Origin: Bradyrhizobium sp. ARR65
Lineage (GTDB): Bacteria > Pseudomonadota > Alphaproteobacteria > Rhizobiales > Xanthobacteraceae
Assembly: GCF_000472385.1 (NCBI RefSeq)
Contig: NZ_AWZU01000046.1
Location: forward strand, 128 to 63,859
DNA: 63,732 bases
Reading direction: 5' to 3'
This document shows positions 63,494-63,732 of the stretch, one piece after another. The first letter of the stretch is position 1. Every line of letters begins with the position of its first letter. Made by a program: the position numbers and the translations under genes. Below the pieces are notes generated by a model. That model saw only the letters and a list, made by a program, of their open reading frames with translations. It was not told where the DNA came from and made no database searches.

Positions 63494-63732
63494 ATGCGCG
63501 ACGTCTATAACCGGGTCACCAAGCAGATCATCTCATCGCTTGAGACAGGCACCCGCCCATGGATCAGACCTTGGAAGGTTGATAACAGCTCTGGCTCAAT
63601 CCAGCGCCCGCTGCGCTCGAACGGCATCGCCTACCGTGGCATAAATGTCTTGCTCTTGTGGTCTGAGGCCTTCGTCAAAGGCTACAGCAATCCGACCTGG
63701 ATCACCTTCAAGCAGGCTCTGGATCTAGGTGG
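63494..63732 (+). CDS. ArdC-like antirestriction protein, N-terminal part
   Basis: The first 79 codons of a gene cut by the window edge. The product starts MRDVYNRVTKQIISSLETGT, then RPWIRPWKV, RPLRSNGIAYRGINVLLLWS and NPTWITFKQALDLGG. These match the N-terminal single-strand-DNA-binding domain of ArdC-family proteins, which usually end in a zinc metallopeptidase-like domain. ArdC protects incoming plasmid or ICE DNA from host restriction and is a common marker of conjugative elements. An AAGGAG lies about 10 bases before the ATG. The rest of the gene should lie outside the window. Confidence 0.85.
   Translation, partial: MRDVYNRVTKQIISSLETGTRPWIRPWKVDNSSGSIQRPLRSNGIAYRGINVLLLWSEAFVKGYSNPTWITFKQALDLG

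Noticed and set aside
1..63732. CRISPR array, tRNA or rRNA genes, complete insertion sequence
   Set aside because: No regularly spaced repeats, no cloverleaf-like sequence and no intact transposase with terminal repeats were found by reading both strands.

Overview
The window looks like an accessory island in an alphaproteobacterial, probably Bradyrhizobium-type, chromosome. The evidence is the GC-rich coding flanks, a copy of the dispersed CATTGCGAG-type palindromic repeat common in Bradyrhizobium and Rhodopseudomonas, and a Ku / DinB / SRAP repair cluster flanked by small proteins of a kind I associate with that group. The taxonomic call is inference; no rRNA or tRNA gene is visible.

Layout. 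0-6 kb: an IS5-type transposase scrap followed by ordinary genes (GFA-family protein, UPF0158, an ICMT-like methyltransferase divergent from a MarR-like regulator with a palindromic operator, an aldo/keto reductase, a secreted SNase). 6.0-16.5 kb: a tightly coupled five-gene operon (SF1 helicase fused to a DUF559-like nuclease; membrane coiled-coil protein; coiled-coil McrB-like AAA+; DUF2357/McrC-like protein; 803-aa protein of unknown function). It resembles a type IV restriction / coiled-coil-nuclease-tandem defence system. 16.6-25.7 kb: a small orphan, a HAD hydrolase, a minus-strand three-gene operon (631-aa orphan, phospholipase-D-like protein, SNF2/RapA-like helicase) and an HD-type small alarmone hydrolase.

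25.7-28.5 kb is a graveyard: a Ku C-terminal tail, a frameshifted vWA protein, and a frameshifted TIR-like/TPR protein of the TRAFs-binding (DUF4071) type. 29.4-50.8 kb is the most striking part. It is an effector-rich cluster with a ThsB-like TIR protein, a TIR protein, a CHAT/C25-like protein with a zinc ribbon, a TIR-TPR protein, a CHAT-TPR-metallo-beta-lactamase (MBL) fusion, a membrane TIR-like protein, a divergent pair of separate MBL and CHAT proteins, a frameshifted HTH/glycine-zipper gene, a frameshifted MBL gene, another MBL protein, and a coupled zinc-protease / MBL / patatin group. Five ComEC-like MBL domains (one a pseudogene) and three caspase-like domains lie within 20 kb. I infer a protease-gated immune or cell-suicide network in which caspase-like proteases control MBL effectors and TIR domains make or consume nucleotide signals.

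50.9-58.6 kb: a lipoprotein, an excisionase-like HTH protein, and a six-gene repair operon (two zinc-ribbon-type small proteins, SRAP/YedK-like protein, small conserved protein, DNA polymerase IV, DnaQ-like exonuclease) divergent from Ku. 58.6-63.7 kb: an aldehyde-dehydrogenase remnant, a second HTH protein, three strong hairpins, a HUH-type Rep-like protein coupled to a methyltransferase-fold protein, and the start of an ArdC-type antirestriction gene, which suggests a plasmid- or ICE-like edge.
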